From positions 44,573 to 108,572 of the forward strand of contig JXTC01000484.1 in assembly GCA_002914845.1 (NCBI GenBank): 64,000 bases of DNA. Reading direction: 5' to 3'. The stretch is from Trema orientale. Its lineage: Eukaryota; Streptophyta; Magnoliopsida; Rosales; Cannabaceae. Of the stretch, positions 10,827-29,858 are shown one piece after another. Position numbers and translations under genes: made by a program. The first letter of the stretch is position 1; each line of letters begins with the position of its first letter. Under the pieces are notes generated by a model, which saw only the letters and a program-made list of their open reading frames with translations, was not told the DNA's origin and did not search any database.

Positions 10827-12217
10827 TGTTGGAATTTGGCTTCCAATTAACCAAGAGAAAAGTTTGGGGTAGGGCCCAAATAGACTTGGAAGTTACCATT
10901 TTCATTTAGTTGGCAAGCCCAATTATTCAAACTTTCCTATTAGTTTCCTTTTCTTTGTGTTAGTCGGCTGTTATTAATCTATGAGCATATATATATATGC
11001 TTAGCGTAGCAGCAGTAAAGATGTGAAAAAAATATACGAAGCAGTTTTGTTTAGGTAGCCAAACTGTTGGTTCATTAGTACACAATTTCGTCTCTCTTAG
11101 TTTTGTGGGAATTTGGTATAAACAAGCTTTGGGTTTTATTTATTTGGTGCTTGTTTATTTGTTATTTCCTTTTGATATTGGCATCAAGATTGTTAGCAAA
11201 GCATCTTCTTTGCGGTCTTAGTTAGGGGTGTTCATGGCCGGTCTTGACGGTCGAAATAGCCAATCTAGAAATCAATCAGAATATGCGGTTCGGTCGGTTT
11301 ACCAATCCGTGCAGTTTGAGTTGGTCGACTCAAACAGGCCAGACCGCACTTACATTTTTGTAGCCGGTTTGAGCAGTTTCCGCAGTTTGAAAACTTACAA
11401 AATTTGAATTATTACAACATCAACTAAGCTCATATCATAATCATATTTCATCTAAAATTTAAAGTCCAAATATAAAATGAAACTATGACATAGTTAAAAG
11501 CTACAACCAAATCGAAAGTCCTATTAAACTTAAATTTTAGTTACAACTTACAATCTAATCAAAATTGTATAGGAAACTTAAAGTCTTTAATCTTAAATAC
11601 ATTACAACAACAAGATTTAAAGTATAAAATATCATAAGAGTCTTAAGTGACATAGTCTTAAATGAGCTAAAAGTAATCATTACTCAATTAGAATGAATGA
11701 GCTTAAATTTTTAACTACTACTATACATATTTTTGAAAAATATATATATACAAACTTATTGGCCAGTTCGGTTTGAATCCAACCGAATTTGTCTAAAATC
11801 GAAAACTAAACCGGCCAAGTCAGTTTTTTTTTCCCTAATCCGTAACTGGCCGTTTAAGAAGAGAATCCGTCTGGATTGGGCGGTTTAGACTGGATTGGGC
11901 AGTTTCCAAGATTGGGCAGTTTCCACGGTTTGACAGTTTTTTTGAACACCCCTAGTCTTAGTTGCTTTTGTAAGAGAGAGATTTGGGTGTATTTAGGATT
12001 TGGGTGTGAGGAAAATTTTATCAGACTTTTGTAATCTCCTTTGGTTATAGTGGAATTCTTCGCCGTCTCCGACGTGGACGTAGGCTATATTTTATAGCTG
12101 AACCACGATAAATCTTTGTGTCACTTGTGATTTTCTATTATTTATATTTTGTCCTAAATCCACTTAATTTGACGTTTGTCCAACAAGTTTGGTATTTATG
12201 TTTTCGCTGGCACAAGA
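10827..12217 (+). repeat. 3' LTR of the Copia element (with nested hAT MITE)
   Basis: It is 1391 bp long. Removing 11223-11954 and one 8-bp duplication leaves 651 bp that align end to end with the 5' LTR, with scattered substitutions. Confidence 0.9.
11223..11954. mobile_element. Non-autonomous hAT element in the 3' LTR
   Basis: The 732-bp insert begins TAGGGGTGTTCA and ends TGAACACCCCTA, perfect 12-bp inverted ends. GTCTTAGT is duplicated on both sides (11215-11222 and 11955-11962), the 8-bp duplication expected of hAT transposons. Subterminal regions carry repeated CGGTTT/CAGTTT motifs and the centre is AT-rich. There is no transposase frame. Confidence 0.95.
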
Positions 12218-12222
12218 TATAC
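12218..12222. repeat. Right target-site duplication of the Copia element
   Basis: TATAC directly follows the 3' LTR and matches 7488-7492. Confidence 0.85.
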
Positions 12223-12437
12223 TTCATCACTTCAGTTTTTTTTCCCAATTTATCAAAGACAGATTTCGACCAAATTCCTTGTATCTCAAGAAAGTCATTC
12301 CCAATAACGAATCCAACCCAACTAGCATCAAGTGGATTAATTCCTGCTTTGAATGAGATTAAAACTCGGAAACATGAAACCGATAATGCCTTAAAGAGAA
12401 AATCATCGTTCATGGATGCAAGTTGCTTCCAATTTTC
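12218..12437 (-). other. Unrecognised open frame cut by the Copia insertion
   Basis: On the minus strand a frame without stops runs from a TGA near 12455 into the 3' LTR. It includes RVENWKQLASMNDDF, FRVLISFKAGINPLDASW and SVFDKLGKKTEVMKY. The composition looks protein-like, but I do not recognise the family. The other side of the insertion (before 7488) gives only a few further codons before a stop. It may be a relic of an older gene or transposon. Confidence 0.25.
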
Positions 12438-12459
12438 TACCCTTCTGCCTTCTAATCAA

Positions 12460-13380
12460 TAAGTTCTCTTTATTTTAGTAGAAGATAAGAATTAGAAAGA
12501 TCTTCCTTTTAACTCGAAAGGAGGAGAATCCCATTTCAGAGACTAGGAGAAGAAAAATAATATCTATTGGCATTGAGAATATAATTATTTCTAAATAAAG
12601 CAAGCTAAATGATGTTCTAGGAAGACTTCAAAAAGCCTGTTTATAATAATATCACATTGAAGCTCAAAAATATGGCCTTTCTAATTTTTATATAAAATCT
12701 ACACACTTTCTAAAAGTGTGTCCACCTATAAATGAGAAAATGATACAGCAGCGGTCCAAAATGACTAGCTATTTGATCATTTTTTAGCCCAAAATTCAGT
12801 ACATGATAAAACTAAAAAACTTATAGCTAAATGTCCAAATTATTTAATAACAAAATTAGAAATACAATATATTTCACAAGTGAAACTTTAAATAGATATC
12901 CTAATTTTCTCGAGAATCAATTCCCATTGCAAAATCGAAAGGAAGTCGGACTAGACATTTTCTCATACTATTATGAGCCGCAAATGATACTATTAATATT
13001 ACTATGCAATGATTCTCAAGTGTGCTAGTATTGAGTCTGAGTTGGAAAAAAAAAAAAAGAAGTAGAGACAAGAAATATAATAGATGCTTAGATTTTTAGA
13101 AAGAGGAAAAAAAAAAGAAAAAAACTAATCCCAAAAGTAAATGGAGGAAAGTGGGAAATACAAAATAATTGCATAGGTAACATATAAATGATGAAAATTG
13201 AGTTGGGGGTATTTAAAGAAATAATGAGAAATCTATCCTAAAAATAAAAAATGAAATAAAGTCAAATTAAAAAAGAAGAAAAATATATGTGACAAAAATA
13301 GTATATCCCGAATCTTTTGTTCTTGATAGGTCGAAGCAATGTTGTTTGTGTCTACAAGTTAATTAATTTTCTTTTTATTT
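12460..13380. other. AT-rich intergenic stretch
   Basis: No gene, RNA or repeat signature was recognised between the Copia element and the T-rich tract. Confidence 0.4.
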
Positions 13381-13875
13381 AGTTGTATTTTTTTAATGCC
13401 AATGTTACTTTTTCTCATTTCCTCCACCTCTTATGTTGCTTTTTCGTGTCAGTTAGTTGTTGTTCTCCCCTTCATTGTCCTTTTGCTTTGATTTCGTCTT
13501 TCCCTTTATTTATCTTGAACAAAGGATCTTTGATTCTATTTTTCTTTTCTTGTGATTTTCATTCGTTGTGTCGTTTTTTTTTTTTTTTTCATTTTTTGTC
13601 GTTTACAGTCTTACTGTCGTTTTTACATGTTCGTTGTCGTTGTCCGGCCCGCATCATTTTCTTTTCTTAGCTTTCTTTTCCATTCTCTGTTGTTTGATTT
13701 TGCGTCTTTTCCGAGTTTTGCCGTTTTTCATTACTATCATTTCGTACAACCCTTAGTTGTCGTTTTTCCGATTTTTTGTCATTTTTAATTGTCGTTTTCT
13801 CAATTTCTGTCTCCTTTTTTTTTTTTCTTGGTTGCCGTTTTTAATTTTTTAACTGTCCTGTCGTTTCTGAAAATG
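13381..13875 (+). repeat. T-rich tract with reiterated GTCGTTTTT-type motif
   Basis: The plus strand is strongly T-rich and repeats variants of GTCGTTTT many times (for example near 13570, 13598, 13616, 13760 and 13790). The motif is irregularly spaced. Open frames here are Phe/Ser-rich products of composition and are not counted as genes. It lies about 260 bp past the stop of reductase A. Confidence 0.6.
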
Positions 13876-14134
13876 CATCTCCAAGATGTGCTTACACCAG
13901 TTCGATTAGATGCATGATAATAAGTTTACTAAAAGAAGAAGAAGAATTAAACAAAGATAGACAACTTGTTTTGAATGCTATTGACTTCAAGTCTTGAACC
14001 AAACTATATCAGGGGAAACATATCTGGTGAACGGAATAAGCAGAAAACACACAACTCCCCTCGTACTGTGATGGAGTAAATACTGAACTTTAACACCAAT
14101 GTATGCAAATGCAAATACAAAAGCACGAGGCCGA

Positions 14135-16230
<2,096 letters not shown>

Positions 16231-16715
16231 TCAATCTATATATAACACAAACATAAGCAGTCACAGCTAGACGCGTTCCCATTTAATTGCGCAATGAATG
16301 ACGTTATTTTCGTACTAATCAAAATACAATAATGTCATTTCATAGCATGCGTCACCATTTGTTTCTTGTGGATTGAAATTATAAAAACAGTTGATTTCCC
16401 GCGGTGGGGAGAGGGAAACAGAAAAAGTCTGCTTCTAGTTTTGTAGCCACTAATCACTACATTCAGACTAATCCCTCGCAGTGTTGGCACCTTAAGTATT
16501 ATATTCATATAGCATTACCTGTCTTTAATAGAGACCACATACTTTTTGACCCGTAAATACATGTCGTATTTATATTTCATTTTCACACAAGGTGAAAAAA
16601 GAAGAAGAAAAAAGTCTTGTAATGTAGCGTTGGTAGTTTATTTCAAGAGATCTTTCATTAGTTTGAGCCCTTGGAATACAGATAAAACGGTATGCATCTA
16701 AAAAGAGCGAGCATG

Positions 16716-19106
<2,391 letters not shown>

Positions 19107-19536
19107 CTATTCCCATTTTGGCATATTTAAAGGTAAAGACCAAAGTAAACCCAATGAATGAATGAATGAATCAACCAATCAACCACGTGGAAGCGTGTGC
19201 CTCTCCTTTTACATCCACGTGAAAAAGGGTGTCTTATCCATATCCGGCTAATAATTGCGGATTTTTTCTTTTACTATATGTCATTATTATTATTATTATT
19301 ATTTCCGTTTTCAGATTCTAAATGTTGATATTTGTTATTTAAAAAAAAACAATACTAAATTTTACAAAAACACCATAGAATAGAATAAACCCTCATTAAA
19401 TTCCGATCAGTTACAAACATACATGTAACTAGGTACGGATACGGGTAATGATTATTTAGATACTAGTGAACAGAAAGACACATGTAATTAAATACAATCG
19501 AAAAAAAGAAAAAGAAGGAAACACTAGTATAGTGCT

Positions 19537-20877
<1,341 letters not shown>

Positions 20878-22078
20878 TGTTAAACTCTTTCTTTTTTTTT
20901 TCCCTCTGTTTATGAGAATAACGCAGAGTTTATTTTCTATATATAAGAAAGGGTTGTGACCATTTACTTAAGCACATACATCACCTATCCAAAGTTGCAG
21001 GAATTATTTTCTCCAGGGGCGGCTCATGGTAATTATAATTGATTCTTCTAAACGAGCTATGCGTATCAAAGTCAATAAAGATACATTTTAAATAAAAGAT
21101 CACAAATGAACTGGAGCCTACCACTGCAAATAAATAAGCAAAATTAGTATGAACTATTCTATAAAATAAGAAGAATGGGGAGACCAAGTACGTAAGCACA
21201 TACATCAGCAAAAGTAGAACAACGTTATTTACAGGTGGCGGATTCTTTCCTCTTTTGAAGTTGATTGATGAGGTAGATAATAAGCTTATTGGATGAATAT
21301 TTAGACCCACAGACTATTTCGTGACACGATTTAGTTCTCATTCTTAACGTAATTTGTTTATCAATGACAATGACTTATACTGACAAACAATGTTGGAAGA
21401 AAATTCTATGCAATGGGATTAGCGAAATTATTTTTATTAAAGTTATATACAATATATATTGTAAAATATCGTATTGTGTAAATGGAAAGTGACAGCATTG
21501 AATATTCTAATCTAATATAATACTGTTGACATGTACAGTACAGACTAAATGGAATTGGGGGCATACACTTGAAAATTCTAAAATATTATATTTTAGGATG
21601 ATATGCAACAAAACAAGTTTGACGAGATTACAATTCAAGCCGAAAGGAAAAAAGAAAGAGAAGTTGAGATGAAAATGCTTACCTGCTTATCTGCAGGAGC
21701 CATCATTAAAACAACTTTCTTTCCATCTTACTTATGAAATATCATGAGTCTTTTTAATTCACTGCTATGTTTTTTGGTCAAAATTATGCACTGTTAGTTT
21801 CACAAAACAAAGAAAAGAAAATAAACTGAACGGCGTCACACTTCTGAGATAAGATAATGTTAAAATGAGTCTTTATTCATAGTCTTTATTCTTTAAGGCT
21901 CCATGAGAAACAAGACAGTCTATTAATGGATATGCATTTGCTGTTCACACCAATGATCAACCCTACAACTTAGCAGGAGGGCGGCCACCAAAACATCTTA
22001 GTAGTACTTGTACTATTATCATAAACAAGACACCACAAATACTGTGCAGTGGTAAAAAGAGGTCATGTATTGTATCAT
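20878..22078. other. Spacer between reductase copies C and D
   Basis: About 1.2 kb, AT-rich. The part next to 20877 should hold the copy C promoter and 5' UTR. No gene, RNA or repeat was recognised in the remainder. Confidence 0.4.
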
Positions 22079-23722
<1,644 letters not shown>

Positions 23723-23996
23723 TGCTGCTGTTTCTGTGCTACAATTTTCTTTTCCAAGTTAACTAATCTAAATATATGGTATAAACACTGATGTTGGTGA
23801 GGTCCCAGAGGTTGCCACGTGTGTGTCTCTACAGTACCATCCCTTCTTAAATATCTAGCCGACTATTCTGAATGTGAAGAAGGCATATGCATATTGTCAA
23901 GTGTGTCAACCAGTTGCGCATGAATGTCCAATCATCGAAGACTTTCACGTGCGACTAAAAGCCTCGAGGTTAAAAATGGAAATTGATTTTGGGTGA

Positions 23997-24110
23997 CACT
24001 TGATAACTTGTCCCTACTCCTACTCCTACTCCTACTCCTACTCCTCCTAGTTAGTAGTTTTATCAAAACGTAATACCAATCTGATAACGTAATACCAATC
24101 TCTTATCTTC
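23997..24110. repeat. CTACTC microsatellite and 20-bp tandem pair
   Basis: A run of CTACTC units spans about 24013-24050. Just after it, ACGTAATACCAATCT occurs twice (near 24069 and 24088), about 20 bp apart. They sit between reductase copy D and the receptor-kinase gene. Confidence 0.7.
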
Positions 24111-24124
24111 CTAAGTGTTGCCAA

Positions 24125-25529
24125 TCATATGATCTCCTCTATCTCCAAAGTTGTATCTTGTTCATTAGCTTTATCAGCTGCAATCTGAGGTGGTTTTGAC
24201 ATCCCAGAATCATGAGTAAGGCCGTATCTCTCTCCCATGGCTCTTAGCTTCTTGTACACATGAAGCATGCTTGGCCTTTGAGCAGGAAGGGGTTGAACAC
24301 AATCATATGCAATCCTTAAGAGGATAAAGATTTCATAATCGAAAGCTTGCCCAAGCAGAGACTTATCTATCGAATCGTAAAGCCTTCCAACCGAAACACT
24401 ACTCAAAAGTTGAGTAACCCACTCTACCAGTGGTTCCTCCAAACTGCCAGAAGAACCAATATTCATTTGGCTACGCTGTTTCTGAGTGATTAGCTCAAGA
24501 AGAACCACCCCGAAGTCATAGACATCCTTCTTTACAAAATCGAGCTCCCAACTCCTGCTTGAATCAGGATCACTTGGATTCATGAACATTGCCCCACTAA
24601 AGTTTGATAATTTGGGCTCCAAATTCTGATCAAGTAAGATAGAGTTGGAGCTTATGTTTAGATGAGCCAGGCGGAAATTGCACTGATGGTGGAGCCAGGC
24701 CAGTCCTCTTGCGACCCCAACTGCAATCTTAAGCCTCAAAGGCCATTCCATTGGCATGGCCTTGTTCTCTGGTGGATGTAGCCAATCATAGAGATTTCCA
24801 TTTGACACGTACTTGTAAACCAAAATCCATTCTCTCGTTTTTATACAGAAGCCTAGGAGGGGAACCAGGTTATTGTGCCTCAGTCTGCCGACACTCTTCA
24901 ACTCGGATATCAAGTGTTTGTGGAGGTGTTTGGAGGGATTCAGCCTCTTAACAGCAAGCAACAAACCATTGTGCAGCATCGCCTTGTACATGGTCCCCAT
25001 CTTTCCGAAGCCAATAATATTGTTGTTGCTGAAGTTACTCGTGGCCTTGCTGATTTCATTGAGACTCATTCGAGCAACTGACCTCTGTAACTCTAAAATC
25101 TGCCACATATCAGTTTAATTGCTCAATTAATATTGATACATGAATAATAAAGTTGACTTGAAGATCTAAGAGTCAAAATATTCCAGCAATTCTTTGCCTA
25201 TATCCCATAGCCTAAAGGGTAAATCAAGAAAATATAGAAACAGAGAAAGAGAGGGAAAGAGAACCTCTAGTGGCAATTTGATAAGTTGATGATGATCGGG
25301 TTCCTTTGGTTGGTTGTGGTTGATGGTCCTCAAGGTCAAGGGTGACACTTTCACCCTGCTTCTCCCCAGCTTCGAATTCAACCAAAGCAAATAGTAGTAG
25401 GACATAAAGCTAGCCGTAACAAATCCAGCGGACACCACAAATCCAACCACAAAACCGTCTTTGAAATATTGCAACAACATCATACCAGTTGATCTGAAAT
25501 ATCGGTGCTTCGCAATGTCCTCAAAAGGC
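24125..25529 (-). CDS. Truncated LRR receptor-like pseudokinase (At5g48380/BIR-like)
   Basis: Two exons are clear: 25529-25265 and 25099-24125. The first encodes a membrane segment (FVVGFVVSAGFVTASFM) and a basic juxtamembrane part; the second encodes a 325-codon kinase-like domain. The glycine loop reads GFGKMGTMYKA and AVKRL keeps the ATP-site lysine. The catalytic loop reads HLNISSNSILL where HRD is usual, the metal motif reads NFS where DFG is usual, and most of the activation segment with APE is gone. YDFGVVLLELIT and QRPSMLHVYKKLRA mark the C-lobe. Such kinases are presumed inactive regulators, as known for BIR-type proteins. I found no LRR ectodomain or signal peptide before 25529; the first exon starts in mid-codon, so an upstream exon is implied but not found before the polygalacturonase gene. 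It may be a truncated pseudogene. Confidence 0.7.
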
Positions 25530-26620
25530 CTGCAACCAAATTACTAACTTGATGGAGACTTTATGCAATTTAATGGAGACCGGGTTTATAAGTAGTAATT
25601 AAAAGACCAAGTAAAAACTATTTCTTTATGTGCAGTTGCTCTCCACTGTTATAAGAAAATGTACAAGAGTTTACACATGGGTTCATGTCAGCATCGCTGC
25701 AGCTCCCTTGACTGCATTCCTAGGAGAATTGATTGGCAGACCACTAATAGGTTGACTTTTTGTCAAAAATATTTGTGTTAAGTTTGGTGCCGGAAAGAAC
25801 AATTCAACTGACTAGATGGTGATACAAATTGTTTTATAATATACATGCATTCACTCTTCACCTTTTGTTAACTTTGAGAACATATATCACAGACAAATCA
25901 TAAGACAGTTTTATTATTTTGTTCGAAGGTTGGGAGGTGGAATATTTTTTTTTTTTTAAGGTCAAACAAGAAAAATGGCTTTTACATTCTCCTATTCCAA
26001 TTTTCGACAGGCTAGCATAACTGAAGTTGGTAAAACCGGACTAGATCAGTTATCAAGAGAAGTATAGAATAGGAGGGATGAGTTGGAACTGAATTATTTA
26101 ATATTAGACAATTATCCTTGACTTTGAACTTTTAAAAATCTACATTAATTTTTTAACGGCGGATTTGCGCTTATTTTTGATGAATTAGATAATACCGGTA
26201 TACATGGTAAGTTATGTCCGTCAATTTATCAAAGCCTCGTTTATTTTCAAACCAACCATTGACATTCCTAGTAGAGGCGCCCTTGTATATGTCTCTGTCT
26301 CAATTGTTTGATTCTATAACCGTACAAACTCAAATATAAAAAAGGAAAAACGAAACAAGCAGTTTAATTTTATCAAACACGCACACATACATAATCTCAT
26401 TAATTAGAGACCAATACATTAGAAGGGGTTTGATCATGACTCATGGATGAATGCAAGGCAAGGCAAGGCAAGGCCAGGCTCTAAACAGGACGCCACGGGC
26501 TCAAGCAACAAATTTATTTTATTTTTTTTAAAGTATATCTATAGTAATATATAGCACGCATCCTGATTCCTGATGTAGCTAGTACTACGTACTTATAACA
26601 TGATCATATGATTTGTATTT
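25530..26620. other. Spacer between receptor-kinase remnant and polygalacturonase
   Basis: On the minus strand near 25735-25640 a short frame reads ECSQGSCSDADMNPCVNSC, a Cys-rich run like those before the membrane segment of LRR receptors. It does not join the next exon in phase by any splice site I could find, so I do not call it coding. A GCAAG repeat lies at 26455-26478. Nothing else was recognised. Confidence 0.35.
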
Positions 26621-28441
26621 CTACAAACAACTTGAAGGCTGAACCATCCCAGAAGCGGTTCCTGCAGCGTGGCTACAAGAAGCCTGCGCAGGCTCGTTCT
26701 TGTAGGTAAGCTTCACGTCCTGAAGTCTGATCCTGCTACACGGGTTTTGCGGACTGCAATCGAACTTCACCGCCACCTCCGTCGCCGAAGTCCCGTGTAT
26801 GTCCTGGTACGTGACGTCGCTCACTTTCACACCGGACACCCGACCGGGGCACCCCTTGTGGTCCGGGCAGTAGTTTTGATCGATCACAATCGGGTTCTGC
26901 ACGTTCACCATCACCGCGTGCTGGAACAGGACGTTCCTGGCGAAGCCGCTGCTCGGCCTTCCCCACGACTTGATCCTGAGGCCGTTTTGGGTGCCCGTGA
27001 ACGTCGCCGTCTTAACCGTAACGTTCTGAACACCAGCCTCCTTGAGGTCCTTGCCGAGGCTGCCAATGCTGATACCGTGGCCGGGTCCACATGCGACGTC
27101 CTCGATCCAGAGATTGCTGGTGCCGGGGCCAATGGAGACGCAGTCGTCCCCAGTTCCGATCTTCGAGTTGAGGATGGTGACGCCGGTGGAGAGCTGGACG
27201 TGGATGCCGTCGGTGTTGGGGCTGTTGCCGGAGGCGGTTACCTTCACGCCTTGCAATTTGACGTTGTTGCAGCCGTTGATGACGATGTGGAACATCTGGC
27301 TGTTGAGGGATGTTACTCCTACTATCTTTATGTTGTTGGAGTTGGAAAAACCCAGTGTCTGCACATACACACAACCCAATTCAACTCAACTCAACTCAAC
27401 TCAACTCCCTTATTATTGATTATTATTATTATTGATTATGAAAATTATATCTGTATACCGATTTATAGAAGACCAAATTAAGCCCAAGCACATGATCGAT
27501 TATGGCATGCTTGTGACCGTCATCATGTGCGCCTTTCAACTTATTATAAACCCAAGTCGATCCATAAACTAAGCGTACAAACTTAGTGATTCACTGACCA
27601 ATAAAAGAGCCTGATCAAGCAAATGAATGATTCACTTTTGAGGACGGAGTCTGTTCACACTTATATATGTATAATGCATATATATACATAAATCTTAATT
27701 ATCTTATAGCTACTCATTAGTTAATAGAAATGAATGGTATATATAGTTTTTCAATTAATTAATTATTCACAGTTTTTTTCGCTGACACTAAAAATGAAAA
27801 CGTTCAATATGGACTAGAGAAAAAAGATTCCTGATCGATGGTGCCAGAACTAGGTCAGTAGTTACAATTGCTCAGACAAGTAGTGGCCATGCACCAAAGT
27901 AATATTATGAGTTATAACTTATAATAATAATAATATGACTCACCGTGGCTCCGCTGGGGCAACTAGTCTTGGCCGAGTTTTTGCAAGCCCAGAGAGCAGC
28001 ACCTTGGCCATCAAGAATTCCGCCAGATATGGTGACCCCATTCACAGATTGAAAGAAGATCCAGTTACCGGCGTTTCCAATGACCCGGTAATCCAATGGA
28101 GCCACCAGGGTGCCAGCGATGCGAAAGGTGATGGCATTGTTCTTGCATTGCCCGCTGAACACCACATTTTTCAGCAAGAACCTTCCCGCCGGCACGTCAA
28201 TGACCGCCGGCTTTACCGATCCACAAGCTTTGGCCCATGCGGACAGGAACGCTTTTGTGGAGTCTGTCTTGCCGTCTCCTTTGGCTCCCAAACTTACCAC
28301 ATTCACATTGACATCGTATGTGGACACTGCTGCTGCATTACTAGTAGTAATGCTGCCTAATAATAACGTCGTCATCATCATCATCATCATCTTCATCACC
28401 ACAACAACAACAAGGATATTTGATTTTGTCATCATTTCCAT
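26621..28441 (-). CDS. Polygalacturonase (glycoside hydrolase family 28)
   Basis: Two exons, 28441-27944 and 27358-26621, give 1236 nt and 411 aa. A hydrophobic N-terminus (residues ~8-37) should be a secretion signal, so the enzyme acts in the cell wall and hydrolyses homogalacturonan. Family motifs are all present: NTDG (214-217), GDDC (236-239), GHG (259-261) and RIK (294-296), which carry the catalytic Asp residues, the His and the substrate-binding pair. The protein ends with Cys-containing FDCSPQNPC and a final QPSSCL. The single intron (585 bp) is few for the family. Exon 2 is GC-rich compared with its surroundings. Endo or exo action cannot be decided from these motifs; the layout resembles plant polygalacturonases in the At2g43860-43890 group. 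Confidence 0.93.
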
Positions 28442-28942
28442 TTGGAGAGATCAGATAAGGGAGAAAAGAAAAGAAAAGAGAGAGATGTTCTGAGTGGTTA
28501 ATTACTTGGAGAGTACTAGAGTAGTGGTGGTGGTGATGGTGAGGAAGTTGGAGCGGTTTGAGGGTTGTATTTATAGAGACTTGAAGATGGAGAGCAACAT
28601 TTAATTATTTATATATATTAATAAGGATTTAGGATTAATTCAATTGGATAGGATATGCTCCTTTCCTTATTAGTCCTTATCAGTATTATAAAATATAAAC
28701 AAAGGAAAAAAAAAATCACAGAATTAGGCCAGCGAACCCCGGGGGGGCCGCGCCGAACTTCAATTCATTAATATTACTTTATAAAATAAAAATTATTATA
28801 TTTATTAGCTCTTTTCTTTACCAAAATGACCTTACGTACATTTGCCTACTTAGCTTTGCTTTGCGGTTCAAATCAGTTCTAACTTTTTAACTTTTGAATG
28901 CCATTCTATTCTAGAGTTTGGATATATATATATATGAGTGAT

Positions 28943-29261
28943 GTTTCAATGGAGATTTTTGTTTTTACTCCATGGATGGGTACTCTAATTTGGGCCATTG
29001 GATTGTAATCTAATGGCTATAATAATATTAGTAGATTTATTAAAAATATTATTATAATTAATAAATATATAAATATAGAAAGTTATTTAAAATAAAAAAG
29101 ATGGGTAACCTGATGAATTGGTTAATTTATTTTATTTTACTTTATTTTATAAGAAATAAAATTAGTGAAAAATACTTAATAACCCTAAATTACTCTTAAC
29201 TATCTTATTCGTAGGAAAAAAAAAAAACAACAACAACAAAAGATGTACAAATTTTAAGCTA
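28943..29261 (+). mobile_element. AT-rich inverted-repeat element, copy 1 (cut by assembly gap)
   Basis: From GTTTCAATGGAGATTTTTGT onward this stretch aligns for over 200 bp with the reverse complement of 34070-34290, sharing CTCCATGGAT, ACTCTAATTTGGGC, AATATAGAAAG and CCTGATGA. Its left flank is a TA run followed by GAG, as in the 33289-34290 element. The right part is lost in the gap at 29262. Confidence 0.65.
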
Positions 29262-29326
29262 NNNNNNNNNNNNNNNNNNNNNNNNNNNNNNNNNNNNNNN
29301 NNNNNNNNNNNNNNNNNNNNNNNNNN
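29262..29326. other. Assembly gap (65 N)
   Basis: Sixty-five unknown bases. The flanking sequences do not obviously continue each other, so the true missing length may differ. Confidence 0.98.
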
Positions 29327-29807
29327 ACGTGAATATTTTGATGCGTGTCAATGTCTAAACCAATAATCATTACGCAAGTTCGGTGCTGCAAATATACGTA
29401 GTACACAATCTTGAATCAACAGGCATGAGGATCAGTTAGTCCGTTTTAAGAAAAAAGGACCTTCACATTGAGCTACCTATTATTTTAAATGGTTTTAAAA
29501 TTAGATATACTTGATTAATTATTCTGCGATCGTCCTATATATAGTCCTAATTATAGGCTAGACTTACATGTCTCTTTAATTAATTTAAATTTTGTTCTAC
29601 ACATATATTGGCTATACCTATTCATCCCCATTGAAAGCTAGCTAATTGTATCTGGAAGACTAAGAGTAGAGTACTGAAATAGAGAAAACATGGAATAATG
29701 CAATTGGCTTCCTTTTTTTATTTTTTACTTTTAATTTTGCTTGAAAAACAATAGTAGGAATACATATATATTGATTGTTTATATTTAATTATACATAATA
29801 ACTTCAA

Positions 29808-29808
<1 letters not shown>

Positions 29809-29855
<47 letters not shown>
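29809..29855. repeat. (TA)n microsatellite
   Basis: An uninterrupted TA run of about 46 bp in AT-rich intergenic DNA. Confidence 0.95.

Positions 29856-29858
<3 letters not shown>

Larger units (their letters stand above)
7493..12217 (+). mobile_element. Degenerate Ty1/Copia LTR retrotransposon
   Basis: Two LTRs (7493-8579 and 10827-12217) flank about 2.2 kb of internal sequence. The whole element is bordered by the 5-bp duplication TATAC (7488-7492 and 12218-12222). The LTRs begin TGTT and end AAGA, so the ends are TG...GA rather than TG...CA. A primer site like the complement of initiator Met-tRNA lies at 8582-8594 and a purine tract just before the 3' LTR. Inside are broken gag, protease/integrase fragments and no recognisable reverse transcriptase. 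The element cannot be autonomous. Confidence 0.93.

Noticed and set aside
13383-13788. Phe/Ser-rich plus-strand frames
   Set aside because: They come from the T-rich GTCGTTTT tract and have no protein-like features.
26669-27481. Long plus-strand open frame (270 codons) opposite polygalacturonase exon 2
   Set aside because: It is antisense to a GH28 exon with all catalytic motifs; the GC-rich codons of that exon leave few stops on the other strand.
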